From: Epiperipatus broadwayi
Lineage: Eukaryota > Onychophora > Udeonychophora > Euonychophora > Peripatidae
DNA: 64,000 nt
NCBI GenBank assembly: GCA_028023455.1
Contig: JAQFVV010012544.1
Coordinates: 1 to 64,000, forward strand
Reading direction: 5' to 3'
Below are positions 35,821 to 49,619 of this stretch, one piece after another. Under the pieces are notes generated by a model that saw only the letters and a list, made by a program, of their open reading frames with translations, had not been told where the DNA came from and did no database searches. The stretch's first letter is position 1; the number at the start of each line of letters is the position of its first letter. The position numbers and the translations under genes are program-made.

Positions 35821-38504
35821 TTATAATGTATTTGAAATATAAGTTTCTTGTTAGATTGTTTACTTTATTACACTAAAAATATAAAAATAAGTTATTAGTT
35901 ACTATATTATTTATTCAAACAATATTTAAAAACATCAAGTTATTTTAAAAGGAATCATTCTCTTTATAAAATTTAAAAATCACAAAATGTAGAGATAACT
36001 ACATTTGTCATCTTGTATTTAAATTTCTCAATTTTGTTAAATCAATTTACAATAAAGAAATGAATTATTATGTTTGTTATGTTTTTTATTCTTAGATAAA
36101 AAAAATTAAATTACTATATAACTAATAAAGTATTAATGGAAAAAGTAATTTTGTAATGTGATCAAAATTACACTTCAGAAATATTATTTATTATTGGACA
36201 ATTTCCATTCTAACGAAAGACTAATAAAATTTATTACTATATATAAATTGCTTGTTTTTTTCTTTGTATTGTTTAAGGTATTAAAACTTCAATTTTAATA
36301 TTGTAGATATCATAAGCAAGAGAAAAATAATAAAAATAAAAAGATAAAAAAAATCAAATCAAATTTGCATACAATAACTTTTCATATCTTAATTTATAAA
36401 GAAAGAAAAAAAAACAATAACATCCACTTTTTGACTTTATATATATATATAATTCTAATAATTTTAATAAGCCCCAAAATTAATCATGATTATTTAATGT
36501 GTAAGTCTGATAATATTAATTTATAAGCAATTAAATACAAATATTTTACCTAATAATTCACAAAAATATTTTCAAAAACTTGCAAATAACACTCATGTTC
36601 ACATATTACTTTATTGTTCAAAGACAATATGGTCATTTTATATCTCTTCTTTGCTATGTTATATGATAAATAAATCAAAGATTAATATTTATAAAGGTTG
36701 AATTTATTTTATGAATGATCATTTTAATATTTGCCATAATTAAATTATGGCTATTAAACATATAATTGTGACAGCATAACCTTATTTATGAAACAATTAA
36801 GACGAGGATTCAGGCTCACTTGCCTTGACAATAACTTTATACATGTTGTATATACATATATTAATAGTAGAAATAAAAGCACAATCATTTCTGAACACAG
36901 CCAGTTAAATATTTCAATTAAAAGATCGGTTTTCATTAGAAATTACAGCAAAATCGCTTCCTCCAAAACTTAAATGGAAAAATCATTAAGCATATCTGAT
37001 GATACAATAAATTCCTAGTAGTGGAAACCCTTTTTTAAATAATAAAAAAAATTTTCTTTAATAACCGTGTTAAAATATTGCAAAAGATTTTTAATATTTA
37101 AGTTTTGGATGAAGTCCTTTTGCTGTAGTTTCTGATGAAGAGGAGTCTTCTGGTTGAAATATTAAAGCGGATGTGAAGAGGAGTAATTGCGTTTCTTTAT
37201 TTATATATTTTCTGTAGTTAATGTATTTATTAATTAATTATATATATATATTGGTATTTATTTGATATTTCAATATTAAAAGTTTTAGGTTTTTTTCTTC
37301 GTTTGCAAATTAATGCAATATACTTTAGTTTATTGCCTGGTTATTTTTTTTCCGAAATAAGCTTTACAAAGATTTTCTAAAAATTTTCTATAACCATCAA
37401 TTTGTTTGCAAAACATAAATATAAGCTTATTAAAAATAAAATAAAAATGAACGTATAAAGGTGGGTGGGCAGAGAACTTACAAGTGTACAAAATGTAAAG
37501 AAACGTAACAGATGTTTTCATTCCAAATTTGATTATCATTTCCTTTATATTTTAGAATAATTAAATAATAATTAAAAGTTTTTAAATGAAAACCATTAAA
37601 TTATGTGATTTGAAATTTAACATTTATAAAATAATGGTTATTTGAATTGTGGTAATTAATCTAATATTACATTAGCAGATTAGCAGCTTTAATTAGATTG
37701 CTAATTTTCACATTGTAAATTAAGTTTTATGTTAAAACTATTTTTTTAGAAAAAAAATAATATATATTTAGAAATTATATTATTGTTTTTTTAAATTTGC
37801 AGAATACAAAATAATTCTGTATTCAGGCTATTTAAAATAAATAAAAGCATGATCATTATGTAATTATAAAACCAAATAAAATATATAGAAGAAATATTTG
37901 TTTATTTATATTCTCTTTCATTTTGATGTCTCATTTTAATGTATGTATTTAAAGAACTAATTATTTTCAAAATAATTTAACAAACACCCTGTACTTTTGT
38001 TCAACATTAATATAACAGCATTTAAAAGACGTCTATATTAACATTAACATTTTTGAAAATGGTTTTGCACTCTATTAAAAATTATATAATGCTTATTGCA
38101 GTAATAAAGCTAATTTTGCATTAGATATTGTGCCAATATTTACATTTATATACTAACATATATCAAGTCTTTATCATTAAACTATCTAATTTCTAAAAAT
38201 TTTGTCTAAGTACATCTGAAAGTTATTTTTGTAACTTTTTAGTTTATTCCCTTTCACAATATTATTGTTAAATACCAAAATCTTCCTTTTTTTCTAAAAA
38301 TAAAATTTCAAATGCAAAATCATAATAAAAGTTGAATAAGTATTTTTGTTTTTATATATTCCACCATAATTTTAATCATTTAAAATTTACTAATTAATTA
38401 TGAAATGTATTTTCTAGACATATTACAATAATTTATTTATTTATAAGACTTTTATAGCTTTTTTTAATCTTGAGGATACTGAATGAGACTTTATTCAAAA
38501 GTTT
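35821..38504. other. AT-rich intergenic sequence
   Basis: No gene recognised. Opposed 60-residue open frames at 36754-36973 overlap each other and lack motifs. TTCTGATGAAGAGGAGTCTT near 37137 recalls Penelope terminal repeats but pairs poorly as a ribozyme. Confidence 0.45.
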
Positions 38505-38505
38505 A

Positions 38506-38672
<167 letters not shown>

Positions 38673-39878
38673 TTTTAAAAATATAGCCAAAATAAATTTA
38701 TATTACGGCATAAAATTCTAAAAGTTTTTAATTTTTAATATTTTTAGTATTCTATTTACAATTTAATCATTATTTGCTACAGCATCTGAAAACTTTGATT
38801 TGATAAATATCTTATAAATCTATTTCAAAATGTCTTTGTTTATCAAACTTGCTAAATTCATAGATCCATAAGAACTTTGCTCTGAGTAATGATTTTTAGT
38901 CTTCTATTTACCCAAATACACAATGTAAATATTACTGAACCAAATAATTTGCAGTTATAATAATTCTGGTACAAATCCAATCTAATCCGGGAGCCATATG
39001 AATTTTATAAAAAAAATTATCCAGTGAATTTTGTGTGTTTTTATTCAGTTCCAAAAGAAATTACAATGTTCATTTTATTAAAATCAAAATGTTTTAATCC
39101 TCAAAAACAAATTATAAATATTGTATTAAAATTCCATTGCATGAAGAAGTGGTACTTTTTTTGAAAACATTTTTTGATCTGAACATAAAAAATGATTTTA
39201 CTTCCAACTGTACTTTAAAAAACTAATTAAAATATACCAGTTTTTCTTTTTTTTTTAAGTATCTTTTTTTGGTTTTTTTAGTTCTGTATTAACTCAGATG
39301 AGATTATTATGGACATCCTCAAATAAAGTTTTATAACCTTATGTTTTTAAAAGATTTATTAAACACATCACAAGTACATATTTAAAGACATGTATGCTCA
39401 TTGTCTTTATTTAATCAGTCTAAAAACATCTTAATGAATGTTACCATAATGGGTGTATTCATAACTCTTAAATTTTATACTTAAATGTAAGATTAGAACT
39501 GCATTATTTCTGTTCAGATTATTACAATTGATACTTTGCATTTTTTAGAGAATTTGTCATATCAAAAGCCTATAGTATTTAATATACTTTGAATGAGATG
39601 AAAGTTATCCCTGAAAAAAATTTATTTTCAATCAAAGCAGTAGTAGATTGTATTTTTTGTTAGAAATTGTTGTATTACTAGGTTTATTAATTACAAATCA
39701 AAAATATAACAGGAAAAACTAAAACTAAATATTATCTTCCAACACTGTGTGAATTCAATAGATTCCCATTTCAAAAAGTGAAAATAATAGTCTGATTATA
39801 AATTTGGCAGAAAGTTTCAAGTTATAACACCAGTAAAACATCATATGATCATCATTTTTTATGCTTACACATACTGTT
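38673..39878. other. AT-rich intergenic sequence
   Basis: No gene, repeat pair or signal recognised. Confidence 0.5.
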
Positions 39879-40056
39879 AAAATAGTAGCAAACTCTCCAT
39901 AAAGTAGTGACACCCAGTGCAAGCCTTGATAATCAATTGATGCAAGAGGGTTTGTGTACTAAATAGCGATTCTATTCTCAAACCTTTTTGAATCAATTGA
40001 TTACGAAAGCTTGCATTGGGTGGCACTACTATATGGAAAGTTTGCTCCTGTTTTAA
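39879..40056. mobile_element. Palindromic element of the AGGCAAA family
   Basis: Arms 39879-39927 and 40007-40056 are inverted copies (GTAGTGACACCCAGTGCAAG and its inverse). An inner pair, AATCAATTGAT with GGGTTTG, also inverts. Related to copies at about 217-252, 35600-35733 and 49680-49800. The 77-codon minus-strand open frame here is repeat-derived. Confidence 0.7.
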
Positions 40057-43000
40057 AGTTTCAGGTTCAGAGTATACTTTATATAATATGTCAATGTTTG
40101 CATACTTCATCTATAAAATAGAAAGTCAGTAAAGTAATGAATGTAAAAATTACTACATTTTAGTTTTTAAATACAGCATTACAAATAATTTATTAATAAT
40201 GAAAAGTATCGGTACATCCTTCTTTGTAGTGAAATTATTGTAAATAAAATTTACTATTGGTTTTAATTGCATAAACACATAATACAAATAAAGAAGTAAT
40301 AAAAAATAAAGCTATTATTTTATTCATATGTATATTAGAAGTTTATATATGTTGAGGAATATTAGGGGATGATCCTACTTAAAGGAAACATGATTGCTCT
40401 TATAGGCATGCAGATCTTTTATTGATTATATTGAAGTAATATCACATTTATTTGCTTTAGGGAAAAAGTGACTAGATTTTAAAGAAGAGATCTTAAGGTA
40501 AATTTATATAAATTTTCAAAATTTTATTATGTTTCAAATTAAAGCAATGAAAAAAAAGAAAACAATAGAAAACTCTAAATTATTTGATGAGAATTATTAT
40601 GTAATTTTATATATACAAGTGGGCTTTCAATTATTAGACAATTTTTAAGGATTTTATTTTATTTTATTTAGTTAATTAGAAAGTTAATGTATTTGTATGT
40701 CTTATCACATAAGTTTTTTTCATTCTATTTTTTTAAATTAATTTTAGTTTTATTAAAATTATAATATCCAATGCTTGAGAATCATAAAAACAGAAATGCC
40801 CTCATTGAAATTATTTAAAATAATAATAGTTAAAAAAGTTAATTAATAATTAGAAGTATAATAAAAATTGGTACTGCAAAGAATATTTATAATTTAAAGT
40901 TTAAATAATGTTAATGTGAAAATTAAAAATAATATGTACATGATAACTATGTTGAAGCAAATGATATTTTGTATTTATTTTTTTAAACATGATAAAAGAC
41001 AAATTAAATACAAAACTGTCATAAAATGTTTTGCTAATATAAAACCACTGTCATATTTTCTCAATATTAATCTTTTTTAAGATAACCAATCTAAGTGTTA
41101 TTGTTACAGACAAGTAAAGAAGAGAGTGGAACCGCTCTTTTCTTGTTAAATTCTCTGTCCCAGTATTTGCGATCTGATTGGCTAAATGCTTGAGAGGTTG
41201 CCCTCTCTCAGTTTGATACATATTCTTCTTAATAATGTGGTCTTAAACCTGAATCTATATTTTGATGGCTTAGTGCTTTAATCACCATTAAAATGCCCAT
41301 TGAGTCAAATGTCTTTTCATATTCCATAAACCCACTTTGTTCACTTTAATAATGCTTGATATTGTGCTTTTAATCCACATCTTTTGATAATTATATATTT
41401 AGCCTGAATAAAAGATGTTATTACAAAAATGATTATCTAAACTTGATCAAGTTGTATATTTAATAAGGCTTAAAATATGTATTTTAAAGTCTTATGACAT
41501 AATACTTTTTAGTATTTATAAAATAAGACTCTAAAATCAATAATGAGTTATTTTTGTTAATGAAGGGTCAAATCAATTTATTGCAATAATTAAAAATGAT
41601 TTTATATAATATTTGGTCATTTTTGAAAATGGAGGAACTACTCACCAATTCACATTTTCTAGACAAGACCATGCAGTTTCCTAATTTAGTTTCCATGTTT
41701 TAATAGTTTTTTTAATAGAGATTTATTTGACAATGTAAACATAAATTATTCACTTATAACTGATGATTTATTCTACCTTCTGCAAGATGTTAAATTAGAT
41801 TATCATTAATCGGTTCTTTCTGTCAATGATATTAAAAAGAATATTTTTCCCTGTATTTGATGTATTAAGTAATTTTAACTTAAAACCACTTTGTTACATC
41901 TGAGTTATGAGTGATTATTTAAAAACTTTAGTTATTTTAATATTAAATTGTTTAATATTCATTAAAGTAGATTTTCAGAAAGTGTTATCAAATTCTTAAA
42001 TTAGAAAATATTAATTATTTTTCTTTTGAGCTGTGCAGTCTTGAAATCTGATTTATGCTAGGATAGATATAAATTTGTTATGCTTGGCAGGTGAAGTAAT
42101 TCCAATTTTTTTATATATTAACTAAATTTCAATTAATCACATTTTAGATACTCTTAAAAATGTATCTAAAAAGACGAAATGGGTAAATTTTATTTATACA
42201 TGGAAAATTAATGATTGTTTTACTTTGTATATACATTCTACTATAGTTATAAAAGAAACTATTTCCTTGGCCACAATCAGAGTTCTGAGCATAAATCTTG
42301 AAATTGTATGAGTCAGAATCATGTTTAGAATTTTTATTTTAGATAGTTCTCCAATAGTAATAAAAAATGAAAATCTAGCTATTTGTTGTTGTTAGGGTGA
42401 TAAATATCTCAAATTAGTCTGGGTTTGGTCAAATGAATATAAATAAAAATTGTAATATTTCATAATTTTTGTATTGTTAGGGGAGGTTTTACACTCCTAC
42501 AGATAGCAAAATACATTATCAATATCTAACTTTTCAAACTATTCATTTACAGCATTTAGTATATTTTTAACAAGCTGGTTAATTCACTTGTAAAAAGAGA
42601 ATATTCCTAAACAAAAATTTGCTATATTGATAAGACATCTTCAATCTCCACTATACAATGAATTTAGTAAATATAGATAATTATATAAATACATAATATT
42701 CTCAATATACAACAGGATATTATTTATTTGCACTATACTGCAATATTAACAATAGGGATTAAAATAATGTTATTAATAATTTTAGAGTTGGCATTCTTCT
42801 TATGAAATGAGTGGGTTTTTTTTAAATATCTATATTGACTTAATTGCTTTTTAAAATTTTTAACTGCATCACTACATTTTAATTTGCCATTCTTTCAAAT
42901 ATATTCATGTTATATTTAGATTTCTATATTTTTGCTTCTTTCATTTGTATTTACTATATCAAGCACAATTTATGTGTAGTGGGCAAATTTATTTAAACAA

Positions 43001-44974
43001 ATATTTTTTATAGAAATGTTTAGATTACAAATAATGGTAATATTTAAGGCATGCAGTATTACATATTTTGAATATCAATATGAGGCAAATCTTTTATGTA
43101 TGATTAATATAAAAATTCCTGGATAAGTATGTTCTTTTACACTATAATGACTTTAGTGATATGTTTACCTTTTATTCATAATATTAAGGCCATGACTGAT
43201 AAAAATTTGTATGATCAAATTTTAACAACATTTTTGATAAGATCCAATTAATTTGATTAACTACTTTGCCAGCCTGCTAGAAAGATAATGAAGTGTTTGC
43301 TAATTTTTCTTAGATATTATGCCAAAAAACTAATTATTCTAAGTGTTAAAATATTATGTACTATTGTGCATTAAAATTACATTAGGTTTTTTTTTCTGAT
43401 AAGTAATCTAGAGTTCTATAATTAATACATGCCAATTAATACTAAAATATTCTAATATTGTTCTTTAAAAGCTGCAAATTAAATGTTTCACATTTTTATT
43501 TTCCAAATAATTTTCTGGAAGTATTTCAGTTCTTTTTTGATTTATGCTTTTATGCAAAACCCCTCATAAGTTTATACTTAGTTATTTATAATTTATGTAA
43601 ATACATTTATTTAAAATTTGAAAAAGCTTACATAAATTGTACACTTTTGAATTTTATTATAAATGAACTAATACTGACTTATAAAATAAAATATAAAACA
43701 TTTGTACTTAAAACTGAATTATGTCAAATGTTTTAGCAACATCCATTTTTCATATCTTTGCTTAATAACTTTTTTGAAATATTATCAGAGTGAAAATTTC
43801 ATCTCTCTCCATTTAATAAAATGATTGTGATGTAGATCAACAGATGAGTAGTGAGTGGTTCAACATGAAATGTGCATCTTTGGGATCATATGCTTTTCAC
43901 ATGTCTTTTGAAACATATTTATCATTTTATCCTTCTACAAGATGTTAAAGGTCCCTTCATTGTATAATTATGGTGTAGTGGAAATGATACTACAGAAATA
44001 TTCATTAAGTGAATAAGTTCTAGTCTAATGAATGACTAATAAAAATTATTAATAATCTTTCATATCTCATATTAACCATCTTTCAAAGTGTGAGGATTTA
44101 AAATTAGATTTTTTATAAAATATTATCAATGAAAAAATATGAAACATGCCATGATCATAATGGGCTAATTTTGTTGTGAAATAAATTATTGTCTTTATAA
44201 ATGAAACTAAATAATGTACACATCTTTGTTTTTAATGCAAACTATTTAAACTGCATAGTTTTAATCCACATTTTTATTTTGTAAAATAATTGACCACCTT
44301 TTGATATTGCTTTCTTCAATGCTGCACTTGTTTTCTGATAATTTGATTCTTTTATATGCTAATTTTGAAGATAAATTCAACTGCCTTTAGTAGTTGGTGT
44401 ATTAATTTTTTTCTTAATACAAACATTAATTGCTATATTTATAATCAAATATTTATATTGTTACATTTTTTAAAAAAAACGTTTCTAATCAAAATTGTTT
44501 ATAATATAAATCTTATAGAACTTTATTCGCATTAACCATCCATGTCTCTGATCATCCCTCTGCATTAAATTTATAGTGACAGTGAAGCTATATGCTGAGA
44601 GATCCAGACTTTCATATTTATAAATATGACTACATTCTTTTTTGTTCTGTTTTACAATTTTATTGTCTGTACTATTTTTATATTTCTTTTTTTATAATTA
44701 TAATATATTTTATAAATGATTTCTAGATATGACGATGATATTAGTCATGAAATATTATTTGGTAATTTTAGACTAATAATACGATTTATCAATTGTATGC
44801 CATTTTTTAAAAAAAAACATTTAATACAATTAACAATTAAAATTAGCATAATTTAAAGAATTACTCAAATATTTAGTAATAAGTTTGCTGCGTGTGCATA
44901 TATATATATTAATTATAATATTTTTGAATAAATAAATGGATTCATAGTATTATTTCCGGAAGCTTCCGTGTAAA
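40057..44974. other. AT-rich intergenic sequence
   Basis: No gene recognised. Bases 41105-41220 are less AT-rich, with an inverted CCAAT (CTGATTGGCTAA) and GCCCTCTCTC, resembling the 23.6 kb patch. At 43845-43915 a diverged fragment of the GGTTCAACATGAAAT core of the SINE-like family is visible. The 92-codon open frame at 43458-43736 shows no domain. Confidence 0.45.
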
Positions 44975-45066
44975 GAAGAAACTCTGAGAAAAGTACTTGT
45001 TTCTGTACTGAAATGACAGCTATTTAGCTATTATATTTTCATTACAAGGAAGCTCCCAAAAATAAT
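44975..45066 (+). mobile_element. Penelope-like terminal repeat relic with decayed hammerhead
   Basis: Matches 17030-17118. The stem II arms AGTAC and GTACT pair perfectly here, and GAA follows at 45010-45012, but the first core box reads CTGAGAA and the stem III/cleavage region is ATGAC, so the ribozyme is dead. It ends with AAAAATAATACTATAG. Confidence 0.55.
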
Positions 45067-45949
45067 ACTATAGATACAAATATAGATGTGTATGTGTCAT
45101 AATTTGCCTAAAAACTATAACCATAGTTGTCAATGAAAAGATATTTAAATTAATTATATATAAAAATGGGTGCTTTAGTAGAATAATTCCATCATAAATT
45201 AAAAAAAACTGCCTTCATTTCAAATAATTAATGTCGAGTTGGGACTTTATATTTATTGAAACAAATCTGTATTATTAATTGTAAATTGGTCTTTGAAAGC
45301 AAGAACCTCATTATCATGAATTGTTTTGTATTATACGTGATAATCATGCCTGAAATTTGAAAAAAAAAAAACATTTCTGTAGAACTCTTAAAGCAGTATA
45401 AAGTTTATTTTGCATTTAGACTTATATCATTATGTCATCAAAATATAGCACGTAATTGTTTTATGGATATAGTAACATGAGTTTGTGAATTTTTCCTAAA
45501 TGCATAAACAATTTTATTTAAAACAAAAGAAATCCAACACCAATCAATAAATTACTAAAAAAAAATATTTATCCTATTTTGACCAATGCATTTTTAAAGA
45601 TCATTTTTATTATTTAATTTAATTTCATTGATTCAGTTTCAAATTTAACTTCATAATTGTTATTTGGAATCAAAGTATATTTTACAACCTATGCCTTTAA
45701 TATAAATATCTTTTTTATCATTTATGACAACAATATTAAAAGAAAAATTTTAACATTGCTATTTGAGTACAAAATTTAAGTTTATATAATTACCTATCTT
45801 GTGGTCTCAAACTGTCATTTTGTAAGTATGTAATTCTACCGATCATTTTCATATAAAGAATATTAAAGAAACTATTATTGAAATTTATGAAGTGAGAAGA
45901 AAGATTCATAGATGATTGATTTAAAAAGCAAACATGTACTTAATTACAA
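45067..45949. other. AT-rich intergenic sequence
   Basis: No feature recognised. Confidence 0.5.
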
Positions 45950-48300
45950 TTACACAAACATTGAAAACTTATATGGACTGGATTTATTATAAATAAAAAT
46001 AGAAAAACAGCATTGTAGAGATTAATTATATATCTGAAATAGTGGCAAGATTAGTTATTTAACTTAATGGAAAATACGAAATATGGATAATTCAGGTTTA
46101 TGACCTAACAAGATTCCATTTTAAGAAATAAAAGAATTTGATATGGAGGCACAGAATGCCTTTGATTAGACCAAACCATCTTTTAATGTTGTGATGGGAA
46201 ACTTTAATAGTATTATGAGTACATTTAATTATACAGAAACAGAATATATATATAAATAAAATAAACACAAAAGGATCCAAATGATAGTTTAGCAGAATTG
46301 GATTATATTTTTATTAACAGAAAATATGTCTTTAAAAAAAATGTCTTTAAAGTTTTTAATATACATAATAGATTCAACAAAGGAAATTATCATTGATTAG
46401 TGAGATGTAAGATGTATTTAGAAAAATGAAAATCATTGAGAGAAACAATATTAATTGTTGCAATTTTTAACTTTCAAAAACCAATGAATTTAAATTAGAT
46501 CTTGAAAATATAAAGATGTTTCAATTTGAATGAAATTACTAAGAATATAGTTTTAAAGACTGCAAACAATACATGGTATGAAAATTAGAAATTTACCAGT
46601 AAATGTTTATTAAAACAAAAAAATGTATGAAGAAAAAATGGAATATGAAAATTTACAAAAATTATATATTTAGATAATAAAGTACAAAAAAGAAGTTAAT
46701 AATGTGTTAAGAAATTATAATGGTAAAATGGCAAGGAAATCTATAGAAGAGAACAAGACTCAAAAATAGTTTAGTACTGAAAAAAATTATTTCTGCTATA
46801 ATAAGAAAAAATAGAATCAACTATTAATGAAAAGAGGGATGGCATTATATAATTTAGGAAAAATTCTACAAAGAATTGTATAACAATAAAAATAAATAAA
46901 TATTCTCCTACAGTTATGGTATCTTCTGAATTGCCTAGCATTTTAAAAGTTAAAGTGGCATATGAAACAAAGTCTATGTAGAAAAAGGTTCCCAAAAAGA
47001 TAAAATTATAATTCATATTTTAAAATAAGCAGATGAAGAAATAAAAAAATTGTTGGTAAATTTATATACCAAGTGCCTAAGTAACAATGATATATCTGAT
47101 GAATGATAACATGCTTTAATAATACTAAATAGTTAAAAAATGTGATAACTATGTTCAAAAATTACAGATCTGTTACTTCTCAAACAGTTTTATACAAAAT
47201 CATACAAAGTTAATTCAAATTCATCTATAGTGAACTTTGTATTTTAAACAAGCAGAAGGAAAGGCTGGAAAAAAAATATTTTTAGTATTGTTAATTAGTT
47301 TCAAGTATTTAGAAAAATTATAAAAAATAATAATAGATATGAGTGACTATGTTTTGGATTCCTAGATTATAAAAAGGCATTTGATTCTGTAAAACATTTT
47401 CCAGTAATTAAAGTATTAGTTAATCAATATATAAACTTATGCTCTAATTATCATTTATCAATATATTGCATAATAATAATAATAAGAAAATGAATGATGA
47501 GAAGTGTGTCCAATAAGAAGATTGCAAATCTCTCTAACATTTTAAAGTAATTTTACAAAAAATATTTTGTGAATTAAAATGACAAGATAATAAGAGAAAA
47601 AATATATAGAAATTATTAAAATCACTTAAACTTTGGTGATTTGATTTTATGAATAGTTCTTCAGACCTTCGAGATATATTGCAAAAGTTATCAGTTGAAA
47701 GTAAGAAATTAGGACTAAAAAGGAATGCTCACAAGATTAAAGTAATGTGTTGAATAAATTTTTTCAGAAGAAAATAATGATTACTTTAAAATGAATATGA
47801 AGTTAAAAGCTACCACTATCTTGGTCAGATTATTAATACATAAAGAAATATAATGGATAAAATTAATCATAAAATTGAACATGGCTGAAATAGTTTTGTT
47901 ATTAAGGATATATGCCTATACATTTGAAAAGGTAACATTTTAAAAGATATGCTTTAGAAGTTTTTGATTATGAATCTGAAACTTGAACACTTTATAGAAT
48001 ATTCCATGACTTCAGACCTCTAAAGTATGAAGATATCATTTTAGGAGTTAGAAAAAAAGATTAAAACCCAAATACATATATGAAAAAATAAATAGATATT
48101 ATTGGCAGTGGGGGACACACTTATAGAAGACATAAAAATGGATGGGTCATTAACTTTTAGATTGGATTTCCAGAGATTATGAAAGACATAAAATAAAAAA
48201 TGTTTAGTGGTCTATTGTGAAGAGAAGAGGCTAAAAAATGGACAAACTGAAATAAACCTGGAGAGACTTTCATTCTGAAGCAGATTAATAATGATTGAAA
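45950..48300 (+). pseudogene. Decayed RTE-like LINE (endonuclease plus reverse transcriptase)
   Basis: Reading across frames on the plus strand gives apurinic-endonuclease-type motifs: WIIQVYDLT near 46080-46110, VVMGNFNS near 46187-46210 (usual MGDFNA), and LDYIFINRK near 46297-46325, followed by a degraded SDHR segment. A linker, RT motifs and a tail come next: CDNY near 47140, FLDYKKAFDSV at 47356-47391, GDLIL near 47636 (usual ADD box), KKLGLKRNAHKIKVM near 47707-47750, YHYLGQII near 47810-47832, then a YGSET-like segment near 47965, WQWGTH near 48100 and RDFHSEAD at the end. This order is that of RTE-clade LINEs. Dozens of stops and frame breaks show it is dead. Minus-strand open frames here are shadows. 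Confidence 0.8.
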
Positions 48301-49619
48301 ATGATGATGATTAACATTTTATTCTAAACTTTAATACCTTTAAGTTCAGTTTAACTAATCTCAATCTTAATTCAATTTAACTAACCTTACTTTCTCTTAC
48401 AAGCTTAGCCTTCATATATATTTTTTATAATACTTCATTCATATACACCCTAATGCAACTAATTTTCTTAAAACTTCTTTATTTTCTTACAGTTTTGACT
48501 GTTTAGCAGTCTTCATCAGAGCTCTTCCTCTCAGCTTTACTGCTTTCATGAGCATAATCCACATTTAATTAAATGTGATGTTAATATTATGTAAAAAATA
48601 ACTTATATCAATAATTTTGGGTATAGTAACAAATATAAAAACTTATTAGCAAACGTTTCTATCTTTATAGTTATAATAAAAATCCAAATAACATAAAATA
48701 AATAATAAAATATTTAGCAGCCATGACAATTATGTCATCACTGTCTTTAGTTTGATTAATAATGGTACAACTATTTAAAAAATTTTGCAATAAACTAGTT
48801 ATTAGTAGTAAAGTGCCTTGGTGCTTAATGATTCACACATTTTCTATATTTATGATTTCATTTTCCAATCTAGAATGGATGTGTAATGATTTTTTATGCT
48901 CAAGAAACTGTTGGAATGTAGATTATCTGGTTACCCATAGTGTTTTTAACTCTACTATAAAGTTTTTTACTGTCCATTGATTACTCAATATTTCAGTAGA
49001 TGATTCTAGAATGGAGAGAAAAAACTGCACTCAGAAATTTATTAATATATGCTAAAGATTTATAATAGTTGATTTATTAACCACTATATGTTTATCATCT
49101 ATATTTAAATGCATACTAGAAATCCCAGTTCAATATCCTAGTAAATGCTGATAATGCGTTAACATGACAACATAAAATGTTTGTTTTTGGCATAATTTTT
49201 ATCTGTGACTAAAATAACTATTATATTGTTATTAGTTTACTATTATTTTATTTGTTCAGGAGTATTTATGCTTACATTATTATATCCAGTGTTGTATCTA
49301 AAACCAGTCAAGATTGGGTGTTTCATCGTGCTTTCTATTTGAAAAACATTACTTCAATATTTAAAATTATTAAATAAGAATGTCAGTGACTGAAAAAATG
49401 CTACACAACAGATATTTTGAAAGAAGTATTAAAACTATATGAAAAAGAAACTTTTACAAATAATTTAATAAATGTAGTTACTTTGATTAGTAATAAATTT
49501 TATATAAAGTAAAATAAAAAATACTTGTTATTAAAATATACTATTTTTTAGCACTTTCCAGAAAAAAAAAGTTTATGAATGACTGTGGAAATTGCTAATA
49601 TACAAACATGAATATTATG
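48301..49619. other. AT-rich interval after the LINE
   Basis: No gene. On the minus strand near 48500-48528 CTGATGA is followed by GACTG-CTAAA-CAGTC and then AAAAC, a hammerhead-like arrangement whose GAA box has become AAA; its stem I is poor. The 72-codon open frame at 48762 is unremarkable. Confidence 0.4.

Noticed and set aside
37130-37180. CTGATGA ... GTTGAAAT as a hammerhead
   Set aside because: Stem II pairs only by using core bases, and stem I has about three A-T pairs; too weak to call.
43458-43736. 92-codon open frame
   Set aside because: Starts at a non-ATG codon, low complexity, no domain.
46771-47016. Minus-strand open frame of 81 codons
   Set aside because: Shadow of the decayed LINE, which reads on the plus strand.
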